A stretch of DNA of 64,000 nt from Pararhodobacter sp. CCB-MM2 (GCF_001691415.1 NZ_LRRR01000019.1:22029-86028), one strand, 5' to 3'; positions 8,626-16,632 are shown, numbered from the stretch's first letter. Notes: generated by a model not told the origin, from the sequence alone. Numbers and translations: made by a program.

Positions 8626-8729
8626 ATATGCGGCGCTATCCCTGGGCATCCGAAGTCATTGGTCGCGTGCAGCCCTTGGTGGGCCGGGCGCGTCCCCCAG
8701 AGGTAACGCCCGGCCCGGTGTCATGCAAC

Positions 8730-9392
8730 TCAGCCGCGCTGCGGACGCGAGGCCATCCAGTTGATCATCTCTTGCGCATGGGCCAGCTCTTCCGGGCTGA
8801 TCTGCCCGTCGCTGTCCGCGTCGATCCGGGCAAAGCCCATGCCGCCGCGCTCGCCACGCTCGCCCATACGGTCGTGCATGCCGGCCATCCGGCGCTCGCC
8901 ACGGTCTCCACGCTCACCGCGCTCGGCCCGCTCGCCACGCTCGCCGCGCTCATGGCGTTCGCCACGCTCGCCGCGCATCTCGTGGCGCTCGCCGCGGTCG
9001 TCGCCATGGCCCATGCGCGGGCCACGCTCGTCACCGCCGTGGCGGCCCATGGCGAAACGCTCGCGCATTTCGTCGCGGCGCTCTTCGCCCATGGCGGTCA
9101 TGCCGGTCACCAGCTCGTCACGGGTGAGGGCACCATTGCCATCGGCATCTGCCGCGGCGATCAGCGCGTCGGCGCGGGCGCCGATCATCTCGGCCCGGCG
9201 CGCATCGCGCAGGGTGGTGGCATAGGCCGACCATTCCTCGGTCGAGATCCCGCCCGAGCCATCGGTGTCGGCGGCCGCGAAATCGAGGACCGGCGGCGTC
9301 GGGCGGGCCGGGGTAGCCGCGTCCTGCGCGAAGGAGGCAGCCGGGATGGCAGCCAGCAGCAGGGCAACGGCGGTCAGGGTCTTGGTGTTCAT
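8730..9392 (-). CDS. Secreted EF-hand protein with Arg-Gly-Glu repeats
   Basis: This 220-residue protein has a signal peptide (MNTKTLTAVALLLAAIPAAS, cleavage near SFAQ-D). It has three EF-hand calcium loops: DTDGSGGISTEE (about 42-53), DADGNGALTRDE (about 84-95) and DADSDGQISPEE (about 193-204). Between loops two and three lies a roughly 60-residue tract of GERGER/RGERHE repeats, highly charged and probably disordered. A GGAGAG ribosome site precedes the ATG. It lies just upstream of the sigma factor gene on the same strand, so it is either the first gene of the operon or a target of that sigma factor. A calcium- or metal-responsive periplasmic role is likely but unproven. Confidence 0.82.
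   Translation of the reverse strand: MNTKTLTAVALLLAAIPAASFAQDAATPARPTPPVLDFAAADTDGSGGISTEEWSAYATTLRDARRAEMIGARADALIAAADADGNGALTRDELVTGMTAMGEERRDEMRERFAMGRHGGDERGPRMGHGDDRGERHEMRGERGERHERGERGERAERGERGDRGERRMAGMHDRMGERGERGGMGFARIDADSDGQISPEELAHAQEMINWMASRPQRG
8845..9005. repeat. Short tandem repeats coding for the GER tract
   Basis: Degenerate 9-base units of the type cgctcgcca recur through this stretch inside the EF-hand gene. They keep several frames open and produce false ORFs on both strands. Copy number may vary between strains. Confidence 0.75.
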
Positions 9393-9485
9393 ACTTGCTC
9401 TCCAATCAAGGGCGCTTTCCGAAGGTTACGAGGCATCGTCAGCGCGTTGATGCCTGTCTAACGGGCAGACCCAGACATTCCGTCG

Positions 9486-9505
9486 CAGCTTTCGGGCGAA
9501 AGCTG
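9486..9505. promoter_or_regulatory. Palindrome upstream of the EF-hand gene
   Basis: A perfect 9-base inverted repeat (cagctttcg / cgaaagctg) with a 2-base centre lies about 95 bases upstream of the EF-hand start and 165 bases upstream of the DUF983 start. It may be an operator; there is no T-run to make it a terminator. Confidence 0.35.
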
Positions 9506-9567
9506 AACTTGACCTGTTTGTTACCTTCCCCCATTTTGAGCCCGACCCCGAACAGTGACGGTGGCCC

Positions 9568-9594
9568 GTCGGATCCGACAGAGTTCCGGATCCG
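9568..9594. promoter_or_regulatory. Two CGGATCCG palindromes 17 bases apart
   Basis: The 8-base palindrome cggatccg occurs at 9570 and 9587. The first is part of a perfect 12-base palindrome, gtcggatccgac. The position between divergent genes suggests a dimeric operator, but no regulator is identified. Confidence 0.3.
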
Positions 9595-9603
9595 CGAGAG
9601 CCG

Positions 9604-9666
9604 TTGGTCTGCCGCAAAGCGGCCCTCCCCGGAACAAAGCCGCCCGATTGCGGCAGACAGGACCAA
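9604..9666 (+). promoter_or_regulatory. Structured leader before DUF983 gene
   Basis: An 11-base perfect inverted repeat (gtctgccgcaa at 9607-9617, ttgcggcagac at 9648-9658) encloses an inner stem (gcggc / gccgc). The hairpin ends just before the AGGACC ribosome-binding region. The left arm base string ttggtc can alternatively pair with gaccaa at 9661-9666, which would cover the ribosome site. The element could therefore switch between two folds controlling DUF983 translation. Confidence 0.45.
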
Positions 9667-9669
9667 GCC

Positions 9670-10068
9670 ATGACGATGACCGTGACCTCCACCGAACCCG
9701 TCGACGACCGCCCGCTGGGCCCGGCGCTGCGCCGCGGCTGGTCGCGCCGCTGCCCGCATTGCGGCACGGGCCGGATGATGAAGGGCTACCTGAAAGTGGC
9801 CGATGCCTGCCCCGATTGCGGCGAGGCGTTCCACCACCACCGGGCGGACGACGGCCCCGCCTATCTGACCATCCTCGTGGTCGGCAAGGTGATCATGGCG
9901 ATCTACCTCGCCGTGTTCCTCGCCTTCCGGCCGGAGCCTTGGGTGATGATCGCCCTGTGCTGGGCCGTGGCCCTCGGCATGGCGCTGTATCTTCTGCCGC
10001 GCTTCAAGGGCGCGCTGGTGGCCCTGCAATGGTCGCGCCGGATGCACGGCTTCGACGACGGCCGCTGA
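9670..10068 (+). CDS. DUF983 zinc-ribbon membrane protein
   Basis: This 132-residue DUF983 protein has an N-terminal zinc ribbon with two CPxC-type knuckles (CPHCGTGRMM and CPDCGEAFHHH). Two transmembrane segments follow (about 70-90 LTILVVGKVIMAIYLAVFLAF and 93-112). The function of the family is unknown; members are common in alphaproteobacteria. I chose the ATG at 9670, preceded by AGGACC, rather than an upstream in-frame GTG-type extension that runs through the hairpin leader. The NUDIX gene starts three bases after its stop, so the two form an operon. Confidence 0.85.
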   Translation: MTMTVTSTEPVDDRPLGPALRRGWSRRCPHCGTGRMMKGYLKVADACPDCGEAFHHHRADDGPAYLTILVVGKVIMAIYLAVFLAFRPEPWVMIALCWAVALGMALYLLPRFKGALVALQWSRRMHGFDDGR

Positions 10069-10071
10069 TCC

Positions 10072-10776
10072 ATGAGCATGGCAGACACCGTCGACGCCCC
10101 CGTCGTGCCGATCCGCGACGCCGCCACCATCGTGCTGGTGCGCGACACGCAGACCGACACCCCGCGTGTCCTGATGGGCCAGCGCGGGGCGGGTGCGGTG
10201 TTCATGCCGTCGAAATACGTCTTCCCCGGCGGCGCGGTCGATCCCTCGGATGCGCATGTGACGCTGGGCCGCCCCCTGCCCGAGCAGGAGGTCCGCCGCC
10301 TCGCGCAGCTGCCGGTGACCGAGACGGCGCCCTCTCCGCAGACCATGGCCGCCGCTGCCCTGCGTGAGCTGTGGGAGGAATCCGGCCTGATGCTGGGCTG
10401 CCCCGGTGACTGGCCCGGCAATATCGCACCCGATTGGGCCGATTTCGCCAAGGCCGGCCTGCTGCCCGCCGCGGACGGGTTGCGCTTCCTGTTCCGCGCC
10501 GTGACGCCCAAGGGCCGCCCGCGCCGCTTCGATGCGCGGTTCTTCCTTGCCGATGCCTCGGGCGTGGCGGGGGACCTCGACGATTTCTCGCGCGCGACGG
10601 ATGAGTTGAGCCACCTGCACTGGATCGAACTGGCCGAGGCCCGGAAGCTGGATCTGCCCTTCATCACCGAGGTCGTGCTGGCCGAGGCCGAGGCAATCCT
10701 GCGCGAAGGCGGGCAGGAGAGCGTGCCGTTCTTCGACAATTCCGGCGCCGAGTCGATCTTCCGCCGGATCGCCTGA
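10072..10776 (+). CDS. NUDIX hydrolase (CoA-pyrophosphatase/NUDT19-like)
   Basis: This 234-residue NUDIX protein cleaves nucleoside diphosphates linked to another moiety. The Nudix box is split: FPGGAVDPSD carries the glycine part, and about 35 residues later AALRELWEESGLML supplies the REUxEExGU core that binds magnesium. This long insertion is typical of the NUDT7/NUDT19 branch acting on CoA derivatives, but the substrate is not certain. The ATG at 10072 follows DUF983 by three bases; a second ATG at 10078 is also possible. A terminator at 10830 ends the pair. Confidence 0.85.
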   Translation: MSMADTVDAPVVPIRDAATIVLVRDTQTDTPRVLMGQRGAGAVFMPSKYVFPGGAVDPSDAHVTLGRPLPEQEVRRLAQLPVTETAPSPQTMAAAALRELWEESGLMLGCPGDWPGNIAPDWADFAKAGLLPAADGLRFLFRAVTPKGRPRRFDARFFLADASGVAGDLDDFSRATDELSHLHWIELAEARKLDLPFITEVVLAEAEAILREGGQESVPFFDNSGAESIFRRIA

Positions 10777-10829
10777 CGGGCTTACTGACGGCCCCTAACG
10801 AGCGCGTGATGCCCTCTTGCGCGAGGGTG

Positions 10830-10856
10830 AAACCGGAGGCACAACTTTCCGGTTTT
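10830..10856 (+). terminator. Intrinsic terminator after the NUDIX gene
   Basis: An 8-base stem aaaccgga / tccggttt is followed by a T-rich run. It lies between the NUDIX gene and the von Willebrand A gene on the same strand. Confidence 0.6.
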
Positions 10857-10876
10857 CTATCGTCAGGACTTTTCTC

Positions 10877-12778
10877 ATGGTGCATTACCCTCTGCGGGCC
10901 GCTTGGCCCGCGCTGTTCCTTATGGCCTCGGCTCAAGCCGGCCTCGCGCAGACCACCCCCATCACCCCCCGCACGATGATCGTCATGGATGGCTCCGGCT
11001 CCATGTGGGGGCAGATCGACGGCATCCCGAAACTGGAGATCGCCCGCGATGTGGTGGCCGATGTCCTTGCCGGCATGGACCCCGACGCGACGCTGGGCCT
11101 GATTGCCTATGGCCACCGTCGCCGGGGCGATTGCTCCGACATCGAAGTGATGGTCGAGCCCGCCGCAGGCTCGGCCTCGCAGATCGCCGAGCGCGTCAAT
11201 ACGATGCGCTTTCAGGGCCGCACGCCCCTGACCGACGCTGTCCGCCGCGCCGCCGAGGTGCTGCGCCATTCCGAGGATCCGGCGACCGTAGTGCTGGTCA
11301 CTGACGGGATCGAAACCTGCGAGGCCGACCCCTGCGCCCTGGCCCGAGAGCTGGAGGCCTCGGGCGTCGATTTCACCGCGCATGTCGTGGGCTTCGGCCT
11401 CAGCGAGGAGGAAGGCGCGCAGGTCGCCTGCCTCGCCGAGGAAACCGGCGGGCGCTATTTCCAGGCCGATGACGCGGAAGCCCTGACCGAGGCGCTGACC
11501 CAGACCCTCGCCACCCCGGAACCGGCACCCGCGCCGCAGCCGGAGCCCGACCCCCTGACCGTCGAGCCCGCCGCTGCCCCCGGCCCCTGGTATCCCGGCC
11601 CGGCCTTCCAGCGGGACCTGCAACTGTCGCCCACGGGCCGCAGCCGCGGCACCGGCGCCGCCCAACCGGCCGAGATCAGTTTCCCCGCTGATGGCACCGC
11701 CGAGATGTGCCAACAGGCCTGTGCCGACGACGCGCAGTGCACGATCTGGCAATACGAGCCCCAAGGCTCGTATTTCATCGAGGAAGCGCGCTGCCATCTC
11801 TTCAACGCGGATGCCGAATTCGACTATGGCTTCGAGACCGGCTTCGTCGCGGGCACCAATCCCGAAGAGCCGCAGCTGACCCGCCCCTTCGAGACCCCGC
11901 TGCCCGAAGCGACGCTCACCGCCCCCGTCTCGGCCCCGGCGCTGAGCTGGATCGACGTGGCGGTCAACGGCCCGCTGAACGAAGGCGACTACATCGACAT
12001 CGTCGAGCGCGGCGCCACCCGGACACACCAGCCGCAGAGCTTCACGATGCTGGCCGGCGCGACGCAGGTCCGCATTCAGGCCCCGGCCACGCCCGGCGCC
12101 TATGATCTGCGCTATGTCGAAGCCGTCGAGGGCCAGGATCCCCGCGTCCTCAGCGTGCAACCGCTCGAGGTCGGGGACCTGACCTATTCGCTGTCGGCGC
12201 CCGACGTCATCTCTGCCGGCAGCCCGATCGCCATCGACTGGACCGGCCCGCAGGCCGAGGGCGATTACATCGACATCATCGAAGCCGGCGCGACGCGGAC
12301 CCATGCCGCCGCCGCCGATGCCTATGTGACCGAAGGCAATCCGCTGGCGCTGATCGCCCCCTTGCCCGAGGGCGACTACGAGATCCGCTACATCGTCGAA
12401 GGTCCCGAGGGGCGCTATGCCGCCATCACGCGCCCGCTGCAGGTCTCGCCGCCCGTGGCCAGCCTGACCGCGCCCGAGCGGGTGGGTCCGGCGACGGAGC
12501 TGACGGTGCAATGGACCGGCCCTGCCCTGTCGCGCAACTGGATCGAACTGGTGCCCGCCGCGCAGACCGAGATGGGGGGCGAGCTGGCCTATGCCTATCT
12601 CGATCCGGCGCAGACCAGCGTGAGCTTCATGCTGCCCGATCAGCCCGGCGATTATCGCCTCCGCTTCATCGCCGAGGACATGCGCGGCAACCGGGGCATC
12701 ATCGCCACCCGGCCGATCACCGTGGTGCCGGGCTTCGTGCCCCCTGCCCCTCCGGCGGCGCCGGCTGCGGACAAGTAA
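10877..12778 (+). CDS. Secreted von Willebrand factor A protein with three sandwich repeats
   Basis: This 633-residue exported protein has a signal peptide (about 1-25, ending AQAGLAQ). A vWA domain (about 30-215) carries a complete metal-ion-dependent adhesion site: MDGSGSM, the Thr of GRTPLTDA, and VTDGIE. A Pro-rich linker leads to a short Cys-rich PAN/apple-like stretch (MCQQACADDAQCTIWQYE) at about 275-330. Three related beta-sandwich repeats end the protein; the first two share NEGDYIDIVERGATRTH / AEGDYIDIIEAGATRTH and the third is more diverged. Such proteins bind ligands or partners in the periplasm or at the surface. I chose the ATG at 10877; an upstream extension is poor. The start lies 100 bases beyond the NUDIX stop behind a terminator, so it has its own promoter. 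Confidence 0.8.
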   Translation: MVHYPLRAAWPALFLMASAQAGLAQTTPITPRTMIVMDGSGSMWGQIDGIPKLEIARDVVADVLAGMDPDATLGLIAYGHRRRGDCSDIEVMVEPAAGSASQIAERVNTMRFQGRTPLTDAVRRAAEVLRHSEDPATVVLVTDGIETCEADPCALARELEASGVDFTAHVVGFGLSEEEGAQVACLAEETGGRYFQADDAEALTEALTQTLATPEPAPAPQPEPDPLTVEPAAAPGPWYPGPAFQRDLQLSPTGRSRGTGAAQPAEISFPADGTAEMCQQACADDAQCTIWQYEPQGSYFIEEARCHLFNADAEFDYGFETGFVAGTNPEEPQLTRPFETPLPEATLTAPVSAPALSWIDVAVNGPLNEGDYIDIVERGATRTHQPQSFTMLAGATQVRIQAPATPGAYDLRYVEAVEGQDPRVLSVQPLEVGDLTYSLSAPDVISAGSPIAIDWTGPQAEGDYIDIIEAGATRTHAAAADAYVTEGNPLALIAPLPEGDYEIRYIVEGPEGRYAAITRPLQVSPPVASLTAPERVGPATELTVQWTGPALSRNWIELVPAAQTEMGGELAYAYLDPAQTSVSFMLPDQPGDYRLRFIAEDMRGNRGIIATRPITVVPGFVPPAPPAAPAADK

Positions 12779-12781
12779 GGG

Positions 12782-12810
12782 AAAGGGCCGGTCGCTGGAC
12801 CGGCCCTTTT
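12782..12810. terminator. Bidirectional terminator between vWA and GNAT genes
   Basis: A perfect 12-base stem (aaagggccggtc / gaccggcccttt) with a 4-base loop gctg and a T-run on the plus side. The A-rich left flank lets it also serve the converging GNAT gene. Confidence 0.85.
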
Positions 12811-12814
12811 CCGT

Positions 12815-13396
12815 TCAGCGCGCGGGACGGACCAGCAGCCAATAATCGCGACCGGTCACCGGTTCATGCAGCGCCGTGGCCTCGGTGAAGCCCATGCGCG
12901 TGTAGAACGGCAGGCTGAGCGGGTTGAACGTCTCAAGATAGCTCACCGCCCGCGCCGCATCCGCCCGCGCCAAGGTCCGCGCCAGCAATCCAGCGGCAAG
13001 ACCCTGCCCGCGCGCCTCGGGCGCCGTGCCGAGGATCGACAGATACCACGCCTCTGCCAGCGCCTCGGGCGTGCGGGCGACCATCTCGGCACAGACGGCC
13101 TCATAGGCGGACAGGCATTCCGGGCCGACCTCGCGCAGGAAGGTCGCCTTCTTCGCCTTCGCCGCACGGCCCGAGGCCTCAGGCCCAGCTTCAGGCAATT
13201 GCCATAGGGCGGCGGCCATGTCGCCGGCGCGCTGCACCTCGCCCACCGCCTCGGATTCCACCAGCGAGGGGGCCATGTAGCGCGCCAGCAGCTCGACCCG
13301 GTGTTCCTCGTCCCGCGCGGCGTCGCTGACGGCGCGGTAGAACGGGTCATCGATCAGCGCGCGGGCCAGTGAGCGACAGAGAGCGGCGTTGTCCAT
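12815..13396 (-). CDS. GNAT-family N-acetyltransferase
   Basis: This 193-residue protein carries the GNAT acetyl-CoA signature ILGTAPEARGQGLAAGLL (the Q/R-x-x-G-x-G/A loop) at about 123-140 and the closing beta-strand YTRMGF near residue 170. The N-terminal half is helical and variable, as expected for the acceptor-recognition part. The acceptor is unknown. It is alone on the minus strand between gltX's terminator and the vWA gene terminator. Confidence 0.85.
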   Translation of the reverse strand: MDNAALCRSLARALIDDPFYRAVSDAARDEEHRVELLARYMAPSLVESEAVGEVQRAGDMAAALWQLPEAGPEASGRAAKAKKATFLREVGPECLSAYEAVCAEMVARTPEALAEAWYLSILGTAPEARGQGLAAGLLARTLARADAARAVSYLETFNPLSLPFYTRMGFTEATALHEPVTGRDYWLLVRPAR

Positions 13397-13415
13397 CGGG
13401 GCCTCCGGTCGAATG

Positions 13416-13444
13416 AAAAGCGCCGCCCGGATGAGGGGCGGCGC
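13416..13444 (-). terminator. Intrinsic terminator of gltX
   Basis: A perfect 9-base stem (gcgccgccc / gggcggcgc) followed on the minus strand by TTTTC. It lies 23 bases beyond the gltX stop. Confidence 0.8.
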
Positions 13445-13466
13445 AACGTGTCGTCAGGGCGCGGGA

Positions 13467-14792
13467 TCAGCCGCGGCCCGGGACTTTCTGCAGAAGCGGC
13501 ATCAGCGCCGACATGTCCGGCCCGTGATCCATGCCGGTCACGGCCTTGCGCAGCGGCATGAACAGACCCTTGCCCTTGCGGCCCGTCGCGGCCTTCACGG
13601 CGTTGGTCCAGTCCGACCAGGCGGTCGCGCCATAGGGCGGCGGCGGCAGCATCTTGAAGGCCTCGGCGATGAATTCGGCATCTTCCTCGGCGACCTTGGG
13701 CTCGGCCCCGTCGCGGCACAGAGCCCACCACTGGTCCACATCGGCGATGCGGGTGACGTTGGCCTTGGCCACGTCCCAGAAGGCCGGCGCGATCTCGGCC
13801 GGGACACCGATGGCGGTGAGGTGGTCGGCGACGGCCTCGACCGGGAGCGCCTGCACATGGGCGCGGGTCAGCGGCCACAGATCCTCGGCATCGAACTTCG
13901 TGGGGGCCGAGCCGAATTGCGACAGCTCGAAGCCCTCGGCGATCTCGTCGAGGTTCGCCCGCAGCTCGACCGGCTGGGACGAGCCCAGACGCGCCATCAG
14001 CGACAGAAGCGCCATCCGCTCCACGCCCTGCGCCCGCAGATCGCGCAGCGACAGGGTGCCGAGACGCTTCGACAGCGCCTCACCCTGCGCGCCGGTCAGC
14101 AGCGAGTGGTGCGCGAAGGACGGCGGCGTGCCACCGATCGCCTTGATGATCTGGATCTGCGTCGCGGTGTTGGTCACATGGTCGCCACCGCGCACGATAT
14201 GCGTGACGCCCATGTCGGTGTCGTCGACCGACGAAGCAAAGGTGTACAGCACCTGCCCGTCTGCGCGGATCAGCACCGGGTCCGAGACCGAAGCCGCGTC
14301 GATGGAGATGTCGCCCAGAATACCGTCGTTCCACTCGATCCGCTCCAGATCGAGCTGGAAGCGCCAATAGCCCTCACGACCCTCGGCCCGCAGCTTCTCT
14401 TTGTCAGCCTCCGTCAGGGCCAGCGCGGCGCGGTCATAGACCGGCGGCTTGCCCATGTTGAGCTGCTTCTTGCGCTTCAGATCCAGCTCGGTCGGGCTTT
14501 CGAAGCATTCGTAGAACTTGCCCGAGGCGCGCAGCTGGTCGGCCACTTCGGCATAGCGGTCCAGACGTTCGGACTGACGCTCGATCCGGTCCCAGGTCAG
14601 GCCCAGCCATTCGAGATCGTATTTGATCCCGTCGACATATTCCTGCTTCGAGCGCTCCTGATCGGTGTCGTCGAGGCGCAGGATGAACTGACCGCCCGTC
14701 TTGCGCGCGATCAGGTAGTTGAACAGCGCCGTGCGCAGGTTGCCGATATGCAGGTAGCCGGTGGGCGACGGGGCGAAACGGGTGACGGTCAT
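13467..14792 (-). CDS. gltX: Glutamate--tRNA ligase
   Basis: This 441-residue class I aminoacyl-tRNA synthetase charges tRNA-Glu, and in organisms lacking GlnRS also tRNA-Gln. The ATP-binding HIGH motif appears as GYLHIGNLRT (about 11-20) and the KMSKS equivalent as EALSKRLG (about 238-245). The anticodon-binding C-terminal domain is of the compact form. The length is shorter than the 470-485 residues of the classical enzyme and fits the second GltX type that Rhodobacterales often carry. Whether a second gltX exists elsewhere cannot be seen. The gene stands alone with its own terminator. Confidence 0.93.
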   Translation of the reverse strand: MTVTRFAPSPTGYLHIGNLRTALFNYLIARKTGGQFILRLDDTDQERSKQEYVDGIKYDLEWLGLTWDRIERQSERLDRYAEVADQLRASGKFYECFESPTELDLKRKKQLNMGKPPVYDRAALALTEADKEKLRAEGREGYWRFQLDLERIEWNDGILGDISIDAASVSDPVLIRADGQVLYTFASSVDDTDMGVTHIVRGGDHVTNTATQIQIIKAIGGTPPSFAHHSLLTGAQGEALSKRLGTLSLRDLRAQGVERMALLSLMARLGSSQPVELRANLDEIAEGFELSQFGSAPTKFDAEDLWPLTRAHVQALPVEAVADHLTAIGVPAEIAPAFWDVAKANVTRIADVDQWWALCRDGAEPKVAEEDAEFIAEAFKMLPPPPYGATAWSDWTNAVKAATGRKGKGLFMPLRKAVTGMDHGPDMSALMPLLQKVPGRG

Positions 14793-14881
14793 CGTGATCT
14801 CCTGTTGGCGTTCTCATGCCGCAAGGCCCGCGATTTGTCCAGTTCCGCGCCGTTTTGCCCAACGCAAGGCGGGGTTGCGTG

Positions 14882-15607
14882 TCAGTCGCGCCCGGCTTTC
14901 AGGATGCCCGCGGCCAAAGCGGCAGGATCGGTGAAGCACAGCTCATGGCTGCCGGGGATCGAGACGAGGCGGAACAGGCCCAGCTTCTCGGACAGGCGCG
15001 GATGCCAGCCGAGGCTTTGGGGCAGCGCGCAATCCTCGGTGCAATAGAGATAGGATTTCGGCAATTCCATCTCGGCCGGGTTCTTCGACAGCGCGATCTT
15101 GTCGGTGAAGGTCGCATAGGGATGCGGGTTCAGCACGCCGAAAGCCTGCTCGGCCAACGCCAGATCGGCGTCGTTGATGAAAGCCTCGCGCCAGATCGGG
15201 AAGGGCAGCATCACCGAATTGTCGGGGCTGGCCTGCGAGACGGCATCGAAAAGCGCGACGTAATGCGGCGGCACGAGGTCATTCAATGCCTCGCCATCAT
15301 TCGGCACGAAGGCATTCCAATAGATCAGCCGCCGGATCCTCTCGGGCGCGCGGTCGGCGACACCGGTGATGACCATGCCGCCATAGGAATGGCCCAGAAG
15401 CACGACATCGGTGAGCGCGTTATCCGCAAGGTAATCGACGATTGAGGTCACCGCCGTATCGAGGCCGATCTCCTTGCTATCGCCGGGCCGGTTGCCCGCA
15501 ATCGTCGGGCAATGGACGGTATGACCCTCGGCACGGATGGCGTCGGCCACGGGTTCGAATTCGGTGCCGGTGTGCCAGGCGCCATGGACGAGAACGTAGG
15601 TGGTCAT
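14882..15607 (-). CDS. Alpha/beta-fold hydrolase
   Basis: This 241-residue hydrolase resembles the plant salicylic-acid-binding/methyl-esterase branch. It opens VLVHGAWHTG (oxyanion-hole HG), has the nucleophile elbow GHSYGG (Ser about 93), a probable acid Asp in CTEDCALP, and the catalytic His in PGSHELCF near the C-terminus. It is cytoplasmic, with no signal peptide, and the substrate is unknown. It is divergent from the AraC-type gene with 59 bases between the starts, so the regulator may control it. Confidence 0.85.
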   Translation of the reverse strand: MTTYVLVHGAWHTGTEFEPVADAIRAEGHTVHCPTIAGNRPGDSKEIGLDTAVTSIVDYLADNALTDVVLLGHSYGGMVITGVADRAPERIRRLIYWNAFVPNDGEALNDLVPPHYVALFDAVSQASPDNSVMLPFPIWREAFINDADLALAEQAFGVLNPHPYATFTDKIALSKNPAEMELPKSYLYCTEDCALPQSLGWHPRLSEKLGLFRLVSIPGSHELCFTDPAALAAGILKAGRD

Positions 15608-15666
15608 GGGCTTCCTCCCTAAAGCATGACTAGACGCCAGCCTGCCCGCACGCCATCCTTTGCGCC

Positions 15667-16632
15667 ATGACCCAACGCGCCAGCGCCTTGACCGAAACCG
15701 CCATGCCGCCCCGGATCTGGGACACCAGCGACGTGCCCGCGCCCGAGGCCTTCGAGTATTACCGCGAAGGGATCTGCGCCGCCTTCACGCCCCTGTCGCC
15801 GGAATTGTCGCACGGGGCGCGGGCGGGCTTCCGTTCCGTCGTCCGGTCCCATGCCATGCCGGCGGGGGCGTTGAACCATGTCTCGGCCCGCGCACATCAG
15901 GTGATCCGCACCCGCGCAGACATCGCCGCGTCGCCTGAGCCGTGCTGGTACGTGAACCTGCAGTTCGACGGCATCTGCGGGATAGAACAGGCCGGGAAGC
16001 GTCTGGATCTGCACCCCGGCGAGGTCGGCCTGTTCGACAGCGACCGCATATTCACGCTGGACCATTCCCGCCGCGCGGGTCTGCGGGTGGCATCGCTCTT
16101 GCTGCCCAAGCGGCTGGTGCCCGTGGATTTCGCGCCCGGCCCGCACCGTTTGTCGGACCATCCGGTCTATGGCCGCTTGCTGAGCGAGGCCGCCCTGGCC
16201 TTGACCGAAGGCGCCGAGCGCGGCGTTTCGGTCGATGGCTTGCATGCTGTCCTGCTGACCTTGGTCGGCTTGGCAGCAGACGACGAGACTGATCTTTCGC
16301 CCTCTGCCGGGCCCCTTCTGCGTATTAGGGCCTCGATCCGGAGGAACGCCACGCGGGCCGGTTGGGGCTTGAGCGATTGTGCGGCGGAGCTGGGACTTTC
16401 CATCAGGCAAGTCCAGCGCCTGCTGGCGCGTGACGACGACGGTTTCGCCGCCGCGGTTACCCGAGAGCGGCTTACCATGGCCGCGCAGATGCTGCGCGAC
16501 CCAGCGCAATCCTCGGTCCCCGTGGGTGAGGTCGCCTTGGCGGTCGGTTACACCGATGCGGCGCCGTTTTCGCGAGCGTTCCGCGCGGCCTATGGCGTGG
16601 CGCCTGGGGCATGGCGGAGGGGCGAGGGGTGA
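15667..16632 (+). CDS. AraC-family transcriptional regulator
   Basis: This 321-residue regulator has an N-terminal cupin-like sensing domain of the AraC-binding-like type (about 20-200). A C-terminal double helix-turn-helix (about 215-318) includes LSDCAAELGLSIRQVQRLL and the second-helix signature VGEVALAVGYTDAAPFSRAFRAAYGVAPGAWRR, given here as the usual GY-x-D-x-S-x-F-x-R-x-F-x-x-x-x-G-x-x-P pattern. It is divergent from the alpha/beta hydrolase. Its stop codon overlaps the GTG start of the small zincin (GTGA), so the two are translationally coupled. Confidence 0.9.
   Translation: MTQRASALTETAMPPRIWDTSDVPAPEAFEYYREGICAAFTPLSPELSHGARAGFRSVVRSHAMPAGALNHVSARAHQVIRTRADIAASPEPCWYVNLQFDGICGIEQAGKRLDLHPGEVGLFDSDRIFTLDHSRRAGLRVASLLLPKRLVPVDFAPGPHRLSDHPVYGRLLSEAALALTEGAERGVSVDGLHAVLLTLVGLAADDETDLSPSAGPLLRIRASIRRNATRAGWGLSDCAAELGLSIRQVQRLLARDDDGFAAAVTRERLTMAAQMLRDPAQSSVPVGEVALAVGYTDAAPFSRAFRAAYGVAPGAWRRGEG

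Noticed and set aside
8845..9005. CRISPR-like regularly spaced repeats
   Set aside because: The units are only about 9 bases, directly adjacent and in frame within a coding gene. There are no spacers and no cas genes.
8628..9461. Plus-strand open frame through the GER repeat region (277 codons)
   Set aside because: The repeats keep several frames open. The minus-strand reading has signal peptide and three EF-hand loops; the plus-strand one is Ala/His-rich without any motif.
9393..9540. ECF promoter of the GGAA-N16-CGTT type before the EF-hand gene
   Set aside because: The best match is ggaat followed by cgtta with only 13 bases between them, too short for a normal ECF promoter; sequence alone does not support it.
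10664..12511. Long minus-strand open frame opposite the von Willebrand A gene (615 codons)
   Set aside because: It is a shadow of a high-GC gene: the plus-strand protein has a signal peptide, an intact adhesion site and a good start, while the opposite frame has low-complexity Gly/Arg composition and no motif.
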